Source: Cherax quadricarinatus
Lineage: Eukaryota > Arthropoda > Malacostraca > Decapoda > Parastacidae
Assembly (NCBI RefSeq): GCF_038502225.1
Contig: NC_091390.1
Location: forward strand, 10,142,687 to 10,206,686
DNA: 64,000 nt
Reading direction: 5' to 3'
Part shown: in pieces, positions 21,542 to 32,800 of the stretch
How positions within the stretch are numbered: position 1 is the stretch's first letter
How the letters are laid out: every line of letters starts with the position of its first letter
Program-made: the position numbers and the translations under genes
The notes under the pieces: generated by a model
Database searches by the model: none
What the model was told of the DNA's origin: nothing
The model's input: only the letters and a program-made list of their open reading frames with translations

Positions 21542-22442
21542 TGTGAAGGCTTACTCAGCCCTGTAATAACTTCAGACAGTATTACTCAGGCTGGCTCCTC
21601 CTCAGGAAAATTAATGAATAGAAAAAGAAATAATAACAGACAAACATAAACACTTTATTATATAGAAAATATAAAATATAAAACACTTAAATATGAAGTG
21701 TTAATCCTACATTAAAGAAAATGAAAAATGAAAAATGTAAATAACTGAATTCAACGCTAATATATATAGGGGTGTCTGGTGTTGGTGACACTGTTGTTGA
21801 AATCGTAGCCGTTGCTGATGATGGGGGGGGGATCGCAGGTGTTGGTGACCACCCACCGGTTCGTTCTTCACAGCATAGCCTTGAGTATTATATCCCGATG
21901 ACAGGAAAGCAGGTTCTTTACCACTGCAATGATGACGGGTTACGTCCTGCAATTTCATACAGGTGCACAGGTAATTAAATCCAAAAAGGGGACGTCTCAG
22001 GACGTTAGTCCATCTCCATTAGTTCTTCTCGTTGATTGACAGGTGACCCTCTCTGTCATCCAAGCTGGAAAGATAGACAGGTTACCCACTGCTTAAGAAA
22101 TCACTCTCCATAAGTACAATACCTAAAAGATGGTGATTATTACAACAGTCAACTTAGAGCAAGGCTGAAAAGACTAAGTTTATTATTGGTCAAAAGTGAA
22201 GCTTTTAACCAATAAATCCACTAGAATACAAGGCAGGCATGTACTTACAGTAGTGTTGGGAGCTGTGAGTCTAGTGATTACTGTTTGGACTGGAGCCCCA
22301 CACGTCACCTTTCGGGGGGGGGAGAGGGAGGGGAAGGGATAGCGGGAGCTGGACTTGCCCTACCTTAACAAGTAGCCGGCAATGAAACTATTGTTACTAT
22401 ATACTCCCTCGCTACTCCTATCTATTGAACTTTTCCCTCACA
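21542..22442. mobile_element. Solo LTR, 901 bp, with 5-bp TSD
   Basis: Starts TGTGAAGG and ends CCCTCACA (TG...CA with TGTGA/TCACA inverted tips). Flanked by CTGAC at 21537-21541 and 22443-22447, the 5-bp duplication typical of Gypsy or BEL integrases. It interrupts the I-LINE RT, and no internal region is present, so it is a solo LTR left by recombination. It is unrelated to the Gypsy LTRs at 33615-44577 as far as I can see. Orientation is not determined. Confidence 0.8.
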
Positions 22443-22791
22443 CTGACCGTATCACATTCAGGGATACACGAGCCATATAGATACAATGGATGATCAGAGA
22501 CGACTGAACATCTAGTGAAAGTAATTTGGTGAACTTTAGTACTAGGAGGGAAACTGCGATGAGGTGAAAGTCAGCACCTGCACAAGGTATAGCAAGGTCA
22601 TCAACATAGTGATCACCAAATATTGGACATAAGAATACAAGCCAGATCATTTATAGCAAGGAGAAAAAGTATTGTTCTCAGAACACATCTCTGGGGGACA
22701 CCTTAAGCTTGGACAAAGTCCAGGGAAAGCATATTATTATCCCGAGCACAGAAATGTCTTTCAGTTAAGAAGTTCTCAATGAAAAACGGTA

Positions 22792-23023
22792 TGACTCACG
22801 AAATCGTAATGACACGATTACAAACAAACCATACCACGGACGGGGATAGAACCCGCGATCAGAGAGCCTCAAAGCTCCAGACCTGTGCTAACCTTCCTAT
22901 GGTGTAGAAATATACCTAGTTGGATGAATCTTATTGTGGCTAGCTGGTCCAGTGGCTAACACGATGGTCTGGAGTTTTGAGGCTCTCTGATCGCGGGCTC
23001 TATCCCCGTCCGTGGTATGGTTT
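22792..23023. mobile_element. Inverted pair of tRNA-SINE heads with 11-bp TSD
   Basis: A tRNA-like head on the plus strand (22930-23023: GGTCCAGTGGCTAACACG A-box region, then GGCTCTATCCCC B-box region) faces a minus-strand copy (about 22822-22900). The flanks are GAAAAACGGTA at 22781-22791 and 23024-23034. The insertion splits the I-LINE RT. A diverged head of the same kind lies at 13371-13440. Confidence 0.75.
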
Positions 23024-23952
23024 GAAAAACGGTAGATTGCCTCGGAGGCCAAAATATTATACCTCCAACTTGTGTCATATGCCTTCTCAAGGTCAAAAAC
23101 GATGTGGTTATTGGCAAAGGCATTACGAACATACGTATCCAAACATAGTAAGCGGTCAACGGTAGAATGGCCCTTACGAAAGCCATATTGACTAGTGGAA
23201 AGACTATTGTGTGTCTCTGAATACCACATCAAACGTCTATTTACCTTGCAAACTGCACTGGTAAGAACAATGGTATAATAGTGGGAGGCATCATGTCCCG
23301 TAGTACCCGGTTTGTGGAAAGGGAGAACAATGGCAGATTTCTACAACTGGGGAAGAACTCCTTATGACCAAATAAGATTAAAGAGTCGTAAGAGGACAGC
23401 AAGAGCTGACTGAAGTAAATGCTGTAGCATAGAAATATGAATGCCGTCCGGCCCAGCTGCCTATGATCGGCAAGCGGAGAGTGTTGCCTCCAGTTCCAGA
23501 AGTGTAAAAGGCACATTATAAGATTATTCTCTGATAGAAGAAAAGTTAAAGGGTTCCATCTTTCTGGCATAGATGGCATAGATGGAGCCCCTGAGAGATA
23601 CGGATAAGATGATTGCCAATCTCGGTGGCAACGTCAAGAAGGTTTGCTATAGCAACCTGAGGAACGGGAGCCGGGCCGGGAGAGTATTTAGCACTCAGTT
23701 TCCGTTCTTTTTTTCCGGACTGCATTCAAAAAGGAAGCCGAAGTGATGGTATAAACATAATCCCGCCAGCCACTGCGTTTAGCGTCATGGATGACACTGC
23801 GGGCGGCCGCTCTCTTCTGCTTAAAATCTAGGAGCCTCTCAGTGGTTCTGTTGTACCGGTACCTGCCCAACACAGTGCGTTTCAAACGTACTGTCCAAGC
23901 ACAAGCAGGAAACCATCAAGGCAGTTTGACGGAAGTAAAGATCCCAATTCAC

Positions 23953-24722
23953 TCAGACAAATTGCCAGCGTGGACTGCGAAGTGGTGGTGAATACGAAGA
24001 AGTAAAAATGATTGGAAAATTATCGATGTCATGCAAGTCCGGGAGGACAGACAAGGTGAAGTCTAATACAGTTGAGGAATAGCAAACCGAGAGATCGATG
24101 CAAGAGAGAGAATGAGTACGAGGATCAAAATGGGTGGGAGTACCTGTATTTAAAACATGGAGAGGGAGAGAGGCGAGAAAAGCCTCTAACTGAATGCTAC
24201 AGGAGTCACAGTGAGACCCTCCCTCAGTGGAAATGGTGGGCATTAAAATCGCCAAATAACAGAAGTGTGGCTGTAAGGAAGAACACAGAAATGCAACATC
24301 TGGGATAGATAATGCCAAAGAAGGAGAGATATACAAAGAACAGTTTGTGCATCTCTTATTCAAGAAGATGCAGGCTGGAGTGTAATGTGCAGCAAAGTGT
24401 GAAGAAAGAGCTGATGATATGGAATACCGGTGTGTATAAGAAGTGTACTTTCATTAAAGGTTCCATCGGGAATAGGATCCGATGAATATAATAAATCATA
24501 GCCCGAGATGGGATGGATGACAGCGGAGCATAATTTGGGTTCTTGTAAACAAACACAAACAGGGAAAAACTGGGAGAGCAACACCTGGAGCTCACCCCGG
24601 TTATCCATTGTAAATAAGCCATGATTTGCGAAGTGAAAGATACAAGAAATCTGAAGATAGTGGAATCTACGGACTAGGAGGGTTAGAAAACTCCACATGT
24701 GGAGGCAGCGGTAAATGTTCAT
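23953..24722 (-). pseudogene. I-LINE apurinic endonuclease
   Basis: N-terminal part 24600-24480: NRGELQVLLSQFFPVCVCLQEPKL then ISGYDLLYSSDP; the QEPKL block corresponds to the LQETKL catalytic glutamate motif. C-terminal part: GGSHCDSCSIQLEAFLASLP and THSLSCIDLSVC (catalytic D region of T..IDL), ending ... FPIIFTSS. Frames change at about 24365. Nicks target DNA in intact LINEs; broken here. Confidence 0.8.
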
Positions 24723-24818
24723 GCAGTGAAGGATTGGGATTCTTTGAAAAAAGGAGTTGTGCAGATGGAGAATAGTGAAGAGGAGGAACAGGAGGTGGAT
24801 TTGTGTCCATCAAGTGTT

Positions 24819-26276
24819 TCAGAGGACAAGGACGTTGTATGTGGGACGATATTGGAGATGGAAGGAGGAGGGTGAGTAAAAATCAGGGAGACGATGGACT
24901 GTACCAAAGTAGGGTAGGATGAAAGGGTAGAGGGAACTGGAGAGGAAGCTTGGGAGGGGACATGAGAGGAAGCGATCTGGGAGAGGGCAGAAGAGGAAGA
25001 AACTTAGGAGGGGGCAGGGGAGGAAGGTACTGTACGTGGAGAAGGATGAACCTCCACACTCGTAACAGAGCCAGTTAGAGGTGAAGAACCAGGTACAGAG
25101 ACTGGGAAGGAAAAATGTACAGTTAGAAGAGAGGAAGGAGGGGTTAAAGAAGATATTAACAATGGGGATTTTTGGACTTTGGCAATGGGGTGGTGGTGTT
25201 GTACGAGGTTTTGTAGACACAGAAACTTGTGAGTGAGAAGAGGAAGAGGTGAGAACAGAATGAAGTGTCGAGTTAGGGACCTCCGAGTCCAGGACAGGAA
25301 AAGAATTAGAAACAGGGGTGACTGTGGAAAGGTTGACCACAGAGGAGGCTGTGGAAGTTGGGACCCCAGAGGTGGGGGGACGTATTGTAAGTCGAGAATA
25401 AGAAATACAGGGAAGTCTCCTCTGGAAAAGTAGATGAGAGATTGCCATAGCATATGGGAGGCCTTCTACCTCTTTGAGACAACGGATTTCTCGCTCATTT
25501 AAGTAAACTTGGCACCAGCGAGAGTAAGATGGGTGAGCCTCATGACAATTAAGGCAAGAGGAAGGGAGACTACAAGAAGTATTGATATGGCCGTCGGCAC
25601 CACTGACTAGGCATTCGGCCATGGATCTGCAATATTTCACTGGATGATCAAAACACCAGCAATTTGTGCACAGTTGTGGTGTAGGGAACACCTTTTGAAC
25701 TTGTAAACGGTGATCCACAATATAATTCGAGGATGGAAGCTCACTGCAGTGAGCTTGTGAAGTTAAGCGAGCGGTCTTCGCCTGCAGGCAGGGAAGACAT
25801 AAGTGTCTATGGATTGGGAGGTCCTGGAGCTCAAGCTGTTCCAGAATGTCATCACCACATGTCTAGAAATTCTTTTGGACAATGGTATGAGGTATAATAA
25901 CAATACCAATACAAGAATTGAGAGACTAGTGTTTTTCAATAGTTACAGGAATAACATCTATGATTGTAAGGAAAGAAAATCGCTGCACCATAGAGGAAGA
26001 AGCCAAAAGCATAGTCAAAGAAATGCGAAGGTCAGATGTATCAAAGGAGTGAGGCAGAACCCTCGTACCTGGAGCGAGTGTCGAAAAGGCACCAGCAGGA
26101 GGTACAGGGGCATTAGAAATGTCTGAAGTGTGGTCAAAAAACGAGGTAGGGTCAGAACAAGGTGCAATAGCAGAAAGGAGCCCGGGGGGAGCTGTTTCGT
26201 GGATTTGGAACTCCATCATTATGCTACTTCTATCATTTTGCTTTTTAGAAAAGGAAAAAAAGGGGGAGGGGAACAT
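24819..26276 (-). pseudogene. I-LINE ORF1 (zinc-knuckle gag-like protein)
   Basis: N-terminal region 25926-26276 starts MMEFQIHETAPPG; then a frame change, and 24819-25718 carries the knuckles CTNCWCFDHPVKYC, CLVSGADGHINTSC, CLNCHEAHPSYSRWC followed by VYLNEREIRCLKE, the standard I-element ORF1 signature. The second knuckle has lost its second cysteine (CLVSG for CxxCG). A long Ser/Pro-rich tail follows. Confidence 0.82.
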
Positions 26277-26890
26277 GGAGGGCTAGCTCCTAGGAGGAAT
26301 GAAAGTGCCATAAATCCCTCTCTGCCCCGAAGAGGACCCCAGCACCGCAAGTAGTGCAGATGTGGCATGAAACCCCTGTCATACCTTACCCTTCAAGCCA
26401 GTAAACCAGCAGTCTGGGATAACAACCTCACATCTACCGAGCCACCTCGGTGGACAAAAGAAAGAGCAGCCAGATACCTGCCACAAAGCATACCTCCTTT
26501 GGCCACCCCCCCCCCTCCCCGAAATCCAAAAGGCAGCTTCAGGAAATACACCCGTCATCCAAAAGACACCCAGAGCCACCCTCTGGGAGACTGGAGAGGG
26601 AGTGGGACATCTCCACGTGATATAGATTCCACGGCAAACTACACCACCATCAAGGACCTCAATGGAATGGACTGGTCCATGGTACCCTTCCCCCTACCTA
26701 GGAACTAGAGTGCCTGTGGGAAGAATCCTAAAGACTGAAAATAGGAAGGGAAAGGGAAAGGATAAATGAGGAGGATGGGATAGGGAAGGGGGGATTGTGG
26801 GTAATTAGGTTCTGTTTGAGGAAGGAGACCAAAATGTCTAACTCCTCAGACCAAGAGCCTCTTCACCGCTCCAAGTAAGAACAGAGAGCA

Positions 26891-27050
26891 CACACTAGGC
26901 ACAGCTTCACACGGTACAAATCACCTTAAATCACCTTTACAAGTGATATAAATAAGGGATTATCAGTGATAACCTTCATGGGAGGGACTTACACACACGT
27001 GGTATTATATAATAGCAACTTCCAAAAAAAAGTGAAATGCTTTTATCTGC
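26891..27050. other. Unassigned spacer
   Basis: Sequence between the LINE 5' end and a SINE fragment; no frame or repeat recognised. Confidence 0.5.
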
Positions 27051-27243
27051 AGCCGCGGGGGCGTTGACCCCCGGAACTCTCTCCAGGTAAACTCCAGGTA
27101 AACTCCAGGTAAACTCCAGGTAAACTCCAGGTAAACTCCAGGTAAAACTCCAGGTAAAACTCCAGGTAAACTCCAGGTAAACTCCAGGTAAACTCCAGGT
27201 AAACTCCAGGTAAACTCCAGGTAAACTCCAGGTAAACTCCAGG
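27051..27243. repeat. SINE 3' tail expanded into a 12-bp tandem repeat
   Basis: Starts with the SINE segment GCCGCGGGGGCGTTGACCCC...CTCTCTCCAGGTAAA and continues as about 13 copies of ACTCCAGGTAAA. The intact SINE at 27472-27735 ends with only two such units, so the array grew from the SINE tail. Confidence 0.85.
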
Positions 27244-27471
27244 CAGGTTATAAACGTTAGTATAATTGCTTGTTTTCACAAATAATAAAATTTGTAGTGG
27301 ATGTGTTTGGTTAATTTCTAACATTCTAATATCAAGTTCACTTTTAATCTGAGTATTATCAGTGATACTAGGAACTTTAAGTTCCATCCGCATATTAAAA
27401 TCTTTGGTCGTTTTAGGGCAAATAAGAATAATTCTGAGGGCCTTGTTTTTTTCATTGTATTTTATATGTAT

Positions 27472-27735
27472 TTTCTGGTGGCCTGGTGGTTAACGCTCTG
27501 GCTCCACACGGCGAGGGCCTGGGTTCGATTCCCAGCCAGAGTAGAAACATTGGACGTGTTTCTTTCCACCTGTTGTCTATGTTCCCCATCAGTAAAATGG
27601 GTACCTGGGTGTTAGTGGACTGGTGTGGGTCGCATCCTGGGACACTGACCTAAGGAGGCCTGGTCACAGACCGGGCCGCGGGGGCGTTGACCCCCGGAAC
27701 TCTCTCCAGATAAACTCCAGATAAAGTCTGGAAAG
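27472..27735 (+). mobile_element. tRNA-derived SINE, complete-looking
   Basis: Head with A-box-like TGGCCTGGTGG and a perfect B box GGTTCGATTCC (27522-27532); the anticodon-loop position reads CACACG, compatible with a tRNA-Val origin. Body: GAAACATTGGACGTGTTTC, then GGGTACCTGGGTGTTAG...GGGTCGCATCCTGGG, then CTGGTCACAGACCGGGCC and the GCGTTGACCCCCGGAACTC tail. Its middle segment is the source of the 32-bp satellite at 51213-53530. Confidence 0.88.
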
Positions 27736-27860
27736 AACTTTTCCTAACTAATATTAACATGGGTCAGCATAGTCATTTATAGAACTTATGTAGCTATGTA
27801 CATCATTCTCGTTATTTTTACGTTAGCACTATAGTTAGGGTTGTAGCCAACAACAACTTT

Positions 27861-28184
27861 GAGGATTGAGACACTTATGCAACATATGGGAATCTTTATT
27901 CAGGAAACCTTTCGCCACACAGTGAGTTCATCAGTCCGATACAATGTAGAAAGGCGTAAGGAGAGGAGGAGTTTGAGGTAATCAGTCCCTCAACCTCGAG
28001 TCGATGTGTTCAGCTGAGGGGCTGATTACCTCAAACTCCTCCTCTCCTTACGCCTTTCTACTTTGTATTGGACTGATGAAGCCACTGTGTGGCGAAACGT
28101 TTCCTGAATAAAGATTCCCATATGTTGCATAAGTGTCTCAATCTTCAACTTGTCGGTTTTTCAAACCATTCATCACAACAACTT
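27861..28184. mobile_element. F1 fold-back insertion with 11-bp TSD
   Basis: Inverted arms, 324 bp in total, TSD ACAACAACTTT at 27850-27860 and 28185-28195. The left arm motif (27903-27937) is mutated in GAAAC; the right arm is intact. The right end carries TTGTCGG and the hairpin GGTTT-loop-AAACC. Confidence 0.92.
28070..28104 (+). ncRNA. Hammerhead-like motif, F1
   Basis: GGA, CTGATGA, A, GCCAC-TGT-GTGGC, GAAACGTT, TCC, then TGAATAAAG. Confidence 0.68.
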
Positions 28185-28239
28185 TAAGAACATTTAATGT
28201 ATCACTGCATTTCTTATTTAGTTGAATGATGGATTTACT

Positions 28240-29171
28240 GAAGGGTCTGTCTACACCAAGATAACTTCAGGAGTTAACGTAACTGACGATTTGTCTACAC
28301 CAAGATAACTTCAGGAGTTAACGTAACTGACAGTTTGTCTACACCATGATAACTTCAGGAGTTAACGTAACTGACGGTTTGTCTACACCAAGATAACTTC
28401 AGGAGTTAACGTAGCTGACAGTTTGTCTACACCATGATAACTTCAGGAGTTAACGTAACTGACGGTTTGTCTACACCAAGATAACTTCAGGAGTTAACGT
28501 AGCTGACAGTTTGTCTACACCAAGATAACTTCAGGAGTTAACGTAACTGACGGTTTGTTTACACCAAGATAAATTCAGGAGTTAACGTAACTGACGGTTT
28601 GTCTACACCAAGATAACTTCAGGAGTTAACGTAACTGACGGTCTGTCTACACCAAGATAACTTCAGGAGTTAACGTAACTGACTGTTTGTCTTCACCAAG
28701 ATAACTTCAGGAGTTAACATAACTGACGGTTTGTCTACACCAAGATAACTTCAGGAGTTAACGTAACTGACGGTTTGTCTACACCAAGATAACTTCAGGA
28801 GTTAACGTAACTGACGGTTTGTCTACACCAAGATAACTTCAGGAGTTAACGTAACTGACGGTCTGTCTACACCAAGATAACTTCAGGAGTTAACGTAACT
28901 GACTGTTTGTCTTCACCAAGATAACTTCAGGAGTTAACATAACTGACGGTTTGTCTACACCAAGATAACTTCAGGAGTTAACGTAACTGACGGTTTGTCT
29001 ACACCAAGATAACTTCAGGAGTTAACGTAACTGACGGTTTGTCTACACCAAGATAACTTCAGTAGTTAACGTAACTGACGGTCTGTCTACACCAAGATAA
29101 CTTCAGGAGTTAACGTAACTGACGATTTGTGTACACCAAGATAACTTCAGGAGTTAACGTAACTGACGGTT
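28240..29171. repeat. 44-bp minisatellite, about 21 copies
   Basis: Unit around TTTGTCTACACCAAGATAAC / TTCAGGAGTTAACGTAACTG. Each unit contains the short inverted repeat TAACT-TCAGG-AGTTA. A five-unit (220-bp) block with the variants GTCTTCACC and TTAACATAAC occurs twice (about 28690 and 28910), so there is a small higher-order repeat. No open frame. Confidence 0.95.
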
Positions 29172-29269
29172 TCACCCTGCAAACAGATGTGTTGGGGGGA
29201 AGTTGTTTTCTTGTCACTAGCTTTGTTTCAGATTAAGAAGGTAGAAGAGTACTTAGATCATTAATAAGA

Positions 29270-29410
29270 GTATTAAATGGAATGTGACTGAGAACTCCGT
29301 GGCTAGCACCGGCCAGTTTATATATGAAGGACCTGAAATCCAGACTGATCCTCAATAACATCCATAGATCAGTAACATAGATGCGGTACGTTGATGATAT
29401 TTTAGTTAAT
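29270..29410 (+). pseudogene. PLE RT fragment
   Basis: Reads WLAPASLYMKDLE then MRYVDDILV at 29387-29410, the palm of a PLE RT, with a stop just before MRYVDD. It is cut off by T-rich sequence at 29411. Confidence 0.6.
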
Positions 29411-29796
29411 TTTTTTTTATATTTTATTAAAAAAAACCAGTATACATACAATTTACATACATTGAGAACATACATCAACGATTAACAATCAGGTTATATA
29501 AAGGATAAACACAATCAAAACTTTCACATCAGAAGAGTATTAGATCAATATCCTGGACTAACTTAACCACTCACCGCATATATACAACTCAAAAAACCCA
29601 AAATTAAAACTGAACAAAACACTACAATGTCCAAAACTAGTTATCCAGTGCATTACTGGAAATGCAAATAATAACATAAGTGATAATATAAATGATAAAC
29701 AAATATATGGAAAACCCTGAAAAAAAACGAATGCAAAAGATTTACCTACAACTGTATCATAAGCATCGTATAACAATCAGTTGTATGTATATTATA

Positions 29797-29802
29797 TGTA
29801 TA

Positions 29803-29864
<62 letters not shown>
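29797..29864. repeat. (TA)n tract at RTE 3' end
   Basis: Almost pure TA dinucleotides directly next to the 3' end of the RTE LINE (its AATAAAAAA). Confidence 0.95.
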
Positions 29865-29865
<1 letters not shown>

Positions 29866-29869
<4 letters not shown>

Positions 29870-32800
29870 TTATTATCACACTGGCCGATTCCCACCAAGG
29901 CAGGGTGGCCCGAAAAAGAAAACCTTTCACCATCATTCACTCCATCACTGTCTTGCCAGAAGGGTGCTTTACACTACAGTTTTTAAACTGCAACATTAAC
30001 ACCCCTCCTTCAGAGTGCAGGCACTGTACTTCCCATCTCCAGGACTCAAGTCCGGCCTGCCGGTTTCCCTGAACCCCTTCATAAATGTTACTTTGCTCAC
30101 ACTCCAACAGCACGTCAAGTATTAAAAACCATTTGTCTCCATTCACTCCTATCAAACACGCTCACGCATGCCTGCTGGAAGTCCAAGCCCCTCGCACACA
30201 AAACCTCCTTTACCCCTTCCCTCCAGCCCTTCCTAGGCCGACCCCTACCCCGCCTTCCTTCCACTACAGACTGATACACTCTTGAAGTCATTCTGTTTTG
30301 CTCCATTCTCTCTACATGTCCGAACCACCTCAACAACCCTTCCTCAGCCCTCTGGACAACAGTTTTGGTAATCCCGCACCTCCTCCTAACTTCCAAACTA
30401 CGAATTCTCTGCATTATATTCACACCACACATTGCCCTCAGACATGACATCTCCACTGCCTCCAGTCTTCTCCTCGCTGCAACATTCATCACCCACGCTT
30501 CACACCCATATAAGAGCGTTGGTAAAACTATACTCTCATACATTCCCCTCTTTGCCTCCAAGGACAAAGTTCTTTGTCTCCACAGACTCCTAAGTGCACC
30601 ACTCACTCTTTTTCCCTCATCAATTCTATGATTCACCTCATCTCTCATAGACCCATCCGCTGACACGTCCACTCCCAAATATCTGAATACATTCACCTCC
30701 TCCATACTCTCTCCCTCCAATCTGATATTCAATCTTTCATCACCTAATCTTTTTGTTATCCTCATAACCTTACTCTTTCCTGTATTCACCTTTAATTTTC
30801 TTCTTTTGCACACCCTACCAAATTCATCCACCAATCTCTGCAACTTCTCTTCAGAATCTCCCAAGTGCACAGTGTCATCAGCAAAGAGCAGCTGTGACAA
30901 CTCCCACTTTGTGTGTGATTCTTTATCTTTTAACTCCACGCCTCTTGCCAAGACCCTCGCATTTACTTCTCTTACAACCCCATCTATAAATATATTAAAC
31001 AACCACGGTGACATCACACATCCTTGTCTAAGGCCTACTTTTACTGGGAAAAAATTTCCCTCTTTCCTACATACTCTAACTTGAGCCTCACTATCCTCGT
31101 AAAAACTCTTCACTGCTTTCAGTAACCTACCTCCTACACCATACACTTGCAACATCTGCCACATTGCCCCCCTATTCACCCTGTCATACGCCTTTTCCAA
31201 ATCCATAAATGCCACAAAGACCTCTTTAGCCTTATCTAAATACTGTTCACTTATATGTTTCACTGTAAACACCTGGTCCACACACCCCCTATCTTTCCTA
31301 AAGCCTCCTTGTTCATCTGCTATCCTATTCTCCGTCTTACTCTTAATTCTTTCAATTATAACTCTACCATACACTTTACCAGGTACACTCAACAGACTTA
31401 TCCCCCTATAATTTTTGCACTCTCTTTTATCCCCTTTGCCTTTATACAAAGGAACTATGCATGCTCTCTGCCAATCCCTAGGTACCTTACCCTCTTCCAT
31501 ACATTTATTAAATAATTGCACCAACCACTCCAAAACTATATCCCCACCTGCTTTTAACATTTCTATCTTTATCCCATCAATCCCGGCTGCCTTACCCCCT
31601 TTCATTTTACCTACTGCCTCACGAACTTCCCCCACACTCACAACTGGCTCTTCCTCACTCCTACAAGATGTTATTCCTCCTTGCCCTATACACGAAATCA
31701 CAGCTTCCCTATCTTCATCAACATTTAACAATTCCTCGAAATATTCCCTCCATCTTCCCAATACCTCTAACTCTCCATTTAATAACTCTCCTCTCCTATT
31801 TTTAACTGACAAATCCATTTGTTCTCTAGGCTTTCTTAACTTGTTAATCTCACTCCAAAACTTTTTCTTATTTTCAACAAAATTTGTTGATAACATCTCA
31901 CCCACTCTCTCATTTGCTCTCTTTTTACATTGCTTCACCACTCTCTTAACCTCTCTCTTTTTCTCCATATACTCTTCCCTCCTTGCATCACTTCTACTTT
32001 GTAAAAACTTCTCATATGCTAACTTTTTCTCCCTTTCTACTCTCTTTACATCATCATTCCACCAATCGCTCCTCTTCCCTCCTGCACCCACTTTCCTGTA
32101 ACCACAAACTTCGGCTGAACACTCTAACACTACATTTTTAAACCTACCCCATACCTCTTCGACCCCATTGCCTATGCTCTCATTAGCCCATCTATCCTCC
32201 AATAGCTGTTTATATCTTTCCCTAATTGCCTCCTCTTTTAGCTTATAAACCTTCACCTCTCTCTTCCCTGATGCTTCTATTCTCCTTGTATCCCATCTAC
32301 CTTTTACTCTCAGTGTAGCTACAACTAGAAAGTGATCTGATATATCTGTGGCCCCTCTATAAACATGTACATCCTGAAGTCTACTCAACAGTCTTTTATC
32401 TACCAATACATATTCCAACAAACTACTGTCATTTCGCCCTACATCATATCGTGTATACTTATTTATCCTCTTTTTCTTAAAATATGTATTACCTATAACT
32501 AAACCCCTTTCTATACAAAGTTCAATCAAAGGGCTCCCATTATCATTTACACCTGGCACCCCAAACTTACCTACCACACCCTCTCTAAAAGTTTCTCCTA
32601 CTTTAGCATTCAGGTCCCCTACCACAATTACTCTCTCACTTGGTTCAAAGGCTCCTATACATTCACTTAACATCTCCCAAAATCTCTCTCTCTCCTCTGC
32701 ATTCCTCTCTTCTCCAGGTGCATACACGCTTATTATGACCCACTTCTCGCATCCAACCTTTACTTTAATCCACATAATTCTTGAATTTACACATTCATAT

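Larger units (their letters stand above)
21215..23890 (-). pseudogene. I-LINE reverse transcriptase (interrupted)
   Basis: From the right: linker RSVIHDAKRSGWRDYVYTIT (about 23760), NPLTFLLSE (about 23545), palm start SQYGFRKGHSTVDRLLCL (about 23170), IVFDLEKAYDTSWRYNIL (about 23070), a SINE insertion, GVPQRCVLRTILFLLAIND (about 22690), catalytic YVDD (about 22600), solo LTR insertion, then thumb FFGLLFDCRLSWKPHI and LSWGADRRTLLRLYSAQIL (21380-21530). The frame reads through the LTR site when it and one TSD are removed. Usual GVPQGSVL is degraded. Confidence 0.85.
19858..26890 (-). mobile_element. I-clade LINE, about 7 kb, decayed, with two insertions
   Basis: Reading right to left: 5' UTR (about 26280-26890), ORF1 with zinc knuckles, apurinic endonuclease, RT, RNase H and a 3' UTR ending GGTTTAGCGCTTTTTTATTA at 19858. 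This domain order, with an RNase H after the RT, defines the I group. Frameshifts and stops occur throughout. A solo LTR (21542-22442) and an inverted tRNA-SINE pair (22792-23023) have been inserted. Short pieces of the same 3' end are at 33450-33495 and 57730-57780. Confidence 0.88.

Noticed and set aside
27472..27545. Genuine tRNA gene
   Set aside because: A and B boxes are present, but the acceptor stem does not pair, and the same head is linked to a SINE body and tail here and at 54716-54962.
31415..32101. 228-codon plus frame
   Set aside because: Antisense shadow of the RTE ORF at 30115-33021.
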